Shown here in pieces: positions 5,104 through 5,907 of a stretch of DNA of 5,907 nucleotides. The DNA is from Clostridiales bacterium (GTDB taxonomy: Bacteria > Bacillota > Clostridia > Oscillospirales > QAMX01): the NCBI GenBank assembly GCA_012841675.1, contig DUUG01000152.1, positions 1 through 5,907 on the forward strand, in the 5' to 3' direction. Positions within the stretch are counted from its first letter, which is position 1. Every line of letters starts with the position of its first letter. The translations under genes were made by a program, and so were the position numbers. Below the pieces are notes generated by a model. The model saw only the letters and a program-made list of their open reading frames with translations. It was not told the origin of the DNA and did no database searches.

Positions 5104-5907
5104 ATGTATGGATACGTTCGCCCGTTTAAGCCTGATTTGACCTTTCGCCAATACGACCATTACAAGGCCGCCTATTGCGGTCTTTGTCATGCGCTTTCCA
5201 AACGGCATGGCTTTGCCGCCCGGTTTGCCGTAAGCTATGACATGACGCTTCCTGTGCTGTTTCAAAAGGAGGTAGCCTTTTGCAGAAAAACTTGCCCGAC
5301 CAAGCCTTTGAAACGGTGCGAAACGGTAGCATACGGGCCGTATTTGGAAAAAATCGCCGACGCGTCTGTGATTCTCGTTTGGTATAAGCTGGCCGATCAA
5401 AAACGGGACAAGGGGTTTTGGGGCAAAATCGGCGGAAAGCTTCTTTCCCTGTTTGTAAAAAAGGCATATGGCAAGGCATCAGCGGCGTTGCCGGCTTTTG
5501 ACGAGGCTTGCAGGGTGCATCTTTCCCGTCTGCACCAACTAGAGGAGGCAGGCTGTGCTGTTCCTGATGAGGTGGCCGACTGTTTTGCGCAGTTACTGGC
5601 AAATCTCTCCTTTTTAGGGGAAGATGAGGCGGAAAAACGCGTATTCCGCGAGTTCTATTACCATATCGGTCGGGTGATCTACCTGCTGGATGCCTATGAC
5701 GATGCGTATGAGGACGGGAAAAGGGGACAGTATAATCCTCTGCTGGCAAAGCACGGTGAAGCAGCAAAGCTGACCCAAGAGGTTCGGCAGGAGCTGGCCG
5801 AAACCATCGAGCTTTCCTTGGCAAGAGCCGCCTCGGCGGTTTCGTTGCTTCCTAACAACGACAATACTCCCATTGTGGATAACATAGTATATAAAGGGCT
5901 TCCGGCG
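5104..5907 (+). CDS. DUF5685-family protein, 3' end beyond the window
   Basis: The open frame begins at ATG 5104 and is still open at the right edge after 268 codons. The start MYGYVRPFKPDL, the YCGLCHALSKRHGF block (residues 24-37), WYKLADQKRD (93-102) and YLLDAYDDAYEDGKRGQYNP (193-212) match what I recall of DUF5685, a family of unknown function in Bacillota; members start MFGYVRP. The closing VDNIVYKGLP resembles the family's C-terminal end, so only a few to a few dozen residues are probably missing. Cys25, Cys28, Cys60, Cys64 and Cys72 may bind a metal. It is largely helical, with no signal peptide. The two Asp motifs, D98-xxx-D102 and D200-xxx-D204, resemble those of squalene/phytoene-synthase-type enzymes; that is my inference, not a known function. 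It is transcribed divergently from the mannosidase gene. Confidence 0.8.
   Translation, partial: MYGYVRPFKPDLTFRQYDHYKAAYCGLCHALSKRHGFAARFAVSYDMTLPVLFQKEVAFCRKTCPTKPLKRCETVAYGPYLEKIADASVILVWYKLADQKRDKGFWGKIGGKLLSLFVKKAYGKASAALPAFDEACRVHLSRLHQLEEAGCAVPDEVADCFAQLLANLSFLGEDEAEKRVFREFYYHIGRVIYLLDAYDDAYEDGKRGQYNPLLAKHGEAAKLTQEVRQELAETIELSLARAASAVSLLPNNDNTPIVDNIVYKGLPA

Noticed and set aside
5126..5824. A 232-codon minus-strand frame opposite the DUF5685 gene
   Set aside because: The translation is Pro/Arg-rich with no known domain, whereas the plus-strand frame has clear family motifs, a promoter and a ribosome binding site.

Overview
The window carries one complete large gene, one partial gene and the end of an insertion sequence. 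Organism: probably a Bacillota (Firmicutes) species, perhaps a gut-type member of Clostridia. This rests on strong AGGAG-type ribosome binding sites, sigma-A-like promoters, roughly 50-55% GC coding sequence with AT-rich intergenic DNA, and a DUF5685-type protein, a family I associate with clostridia. No genus can be named.

Layout. Positions 1-73 are the left end of an IS3-family, IS150-group insertion sequence. It points leftward and leaves the window before its transposase starts. Just inside its end is a 47-nt inverted repeat followed by a T-tract, which reads as a terminator for leftward transcription. An extended -10 box lies inside this repeat. Positions 101-4876 (minus strand) encode a 1591-residue cytoplasmic glycoside hydrolase family 38 protein, a predicted alpha-mannosidase. 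It has an N-terminal beta-rich/jelly-roll extension, a GH38 catalytic core with all four expected zinc-binding positions, a GH38 C-terminal domain with an alpha/beta-like insert, and a C-terminal NEW3-like beta-sandwich region. Positions 4877-5103 are a divergent intergenic region. From 5104 to the right edge (plus strand) there is a DUF5685-family protein, cut by the window near its expected C-terminus.

Regulation. The mannosidase promoter is well formed (TTGCAG, 17 nt, TATAAT with a TGn extension), and its whole 17-nt spacer is a perfect palindrome. A protein bound there would control RNA polymerase directly. The DUF5685 gene has its own promoter (TTGTTT, 17 nt, TAAAAT) with the -35 box 32 nt beyond the palindrome, so the same protein could in principle affect both genes. 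Nothing in their sequences links the two gene functions.

Most worth a second look: the operator filling the promoter spacer, the terminator/promoter overlap inside the IS end, and paired Asp motifs in the DUF5685 protein that resemble the two metal-binding motifs of squalene/phytoene-synthase-type enzymes. I did not find a convincing new multi-gene system.
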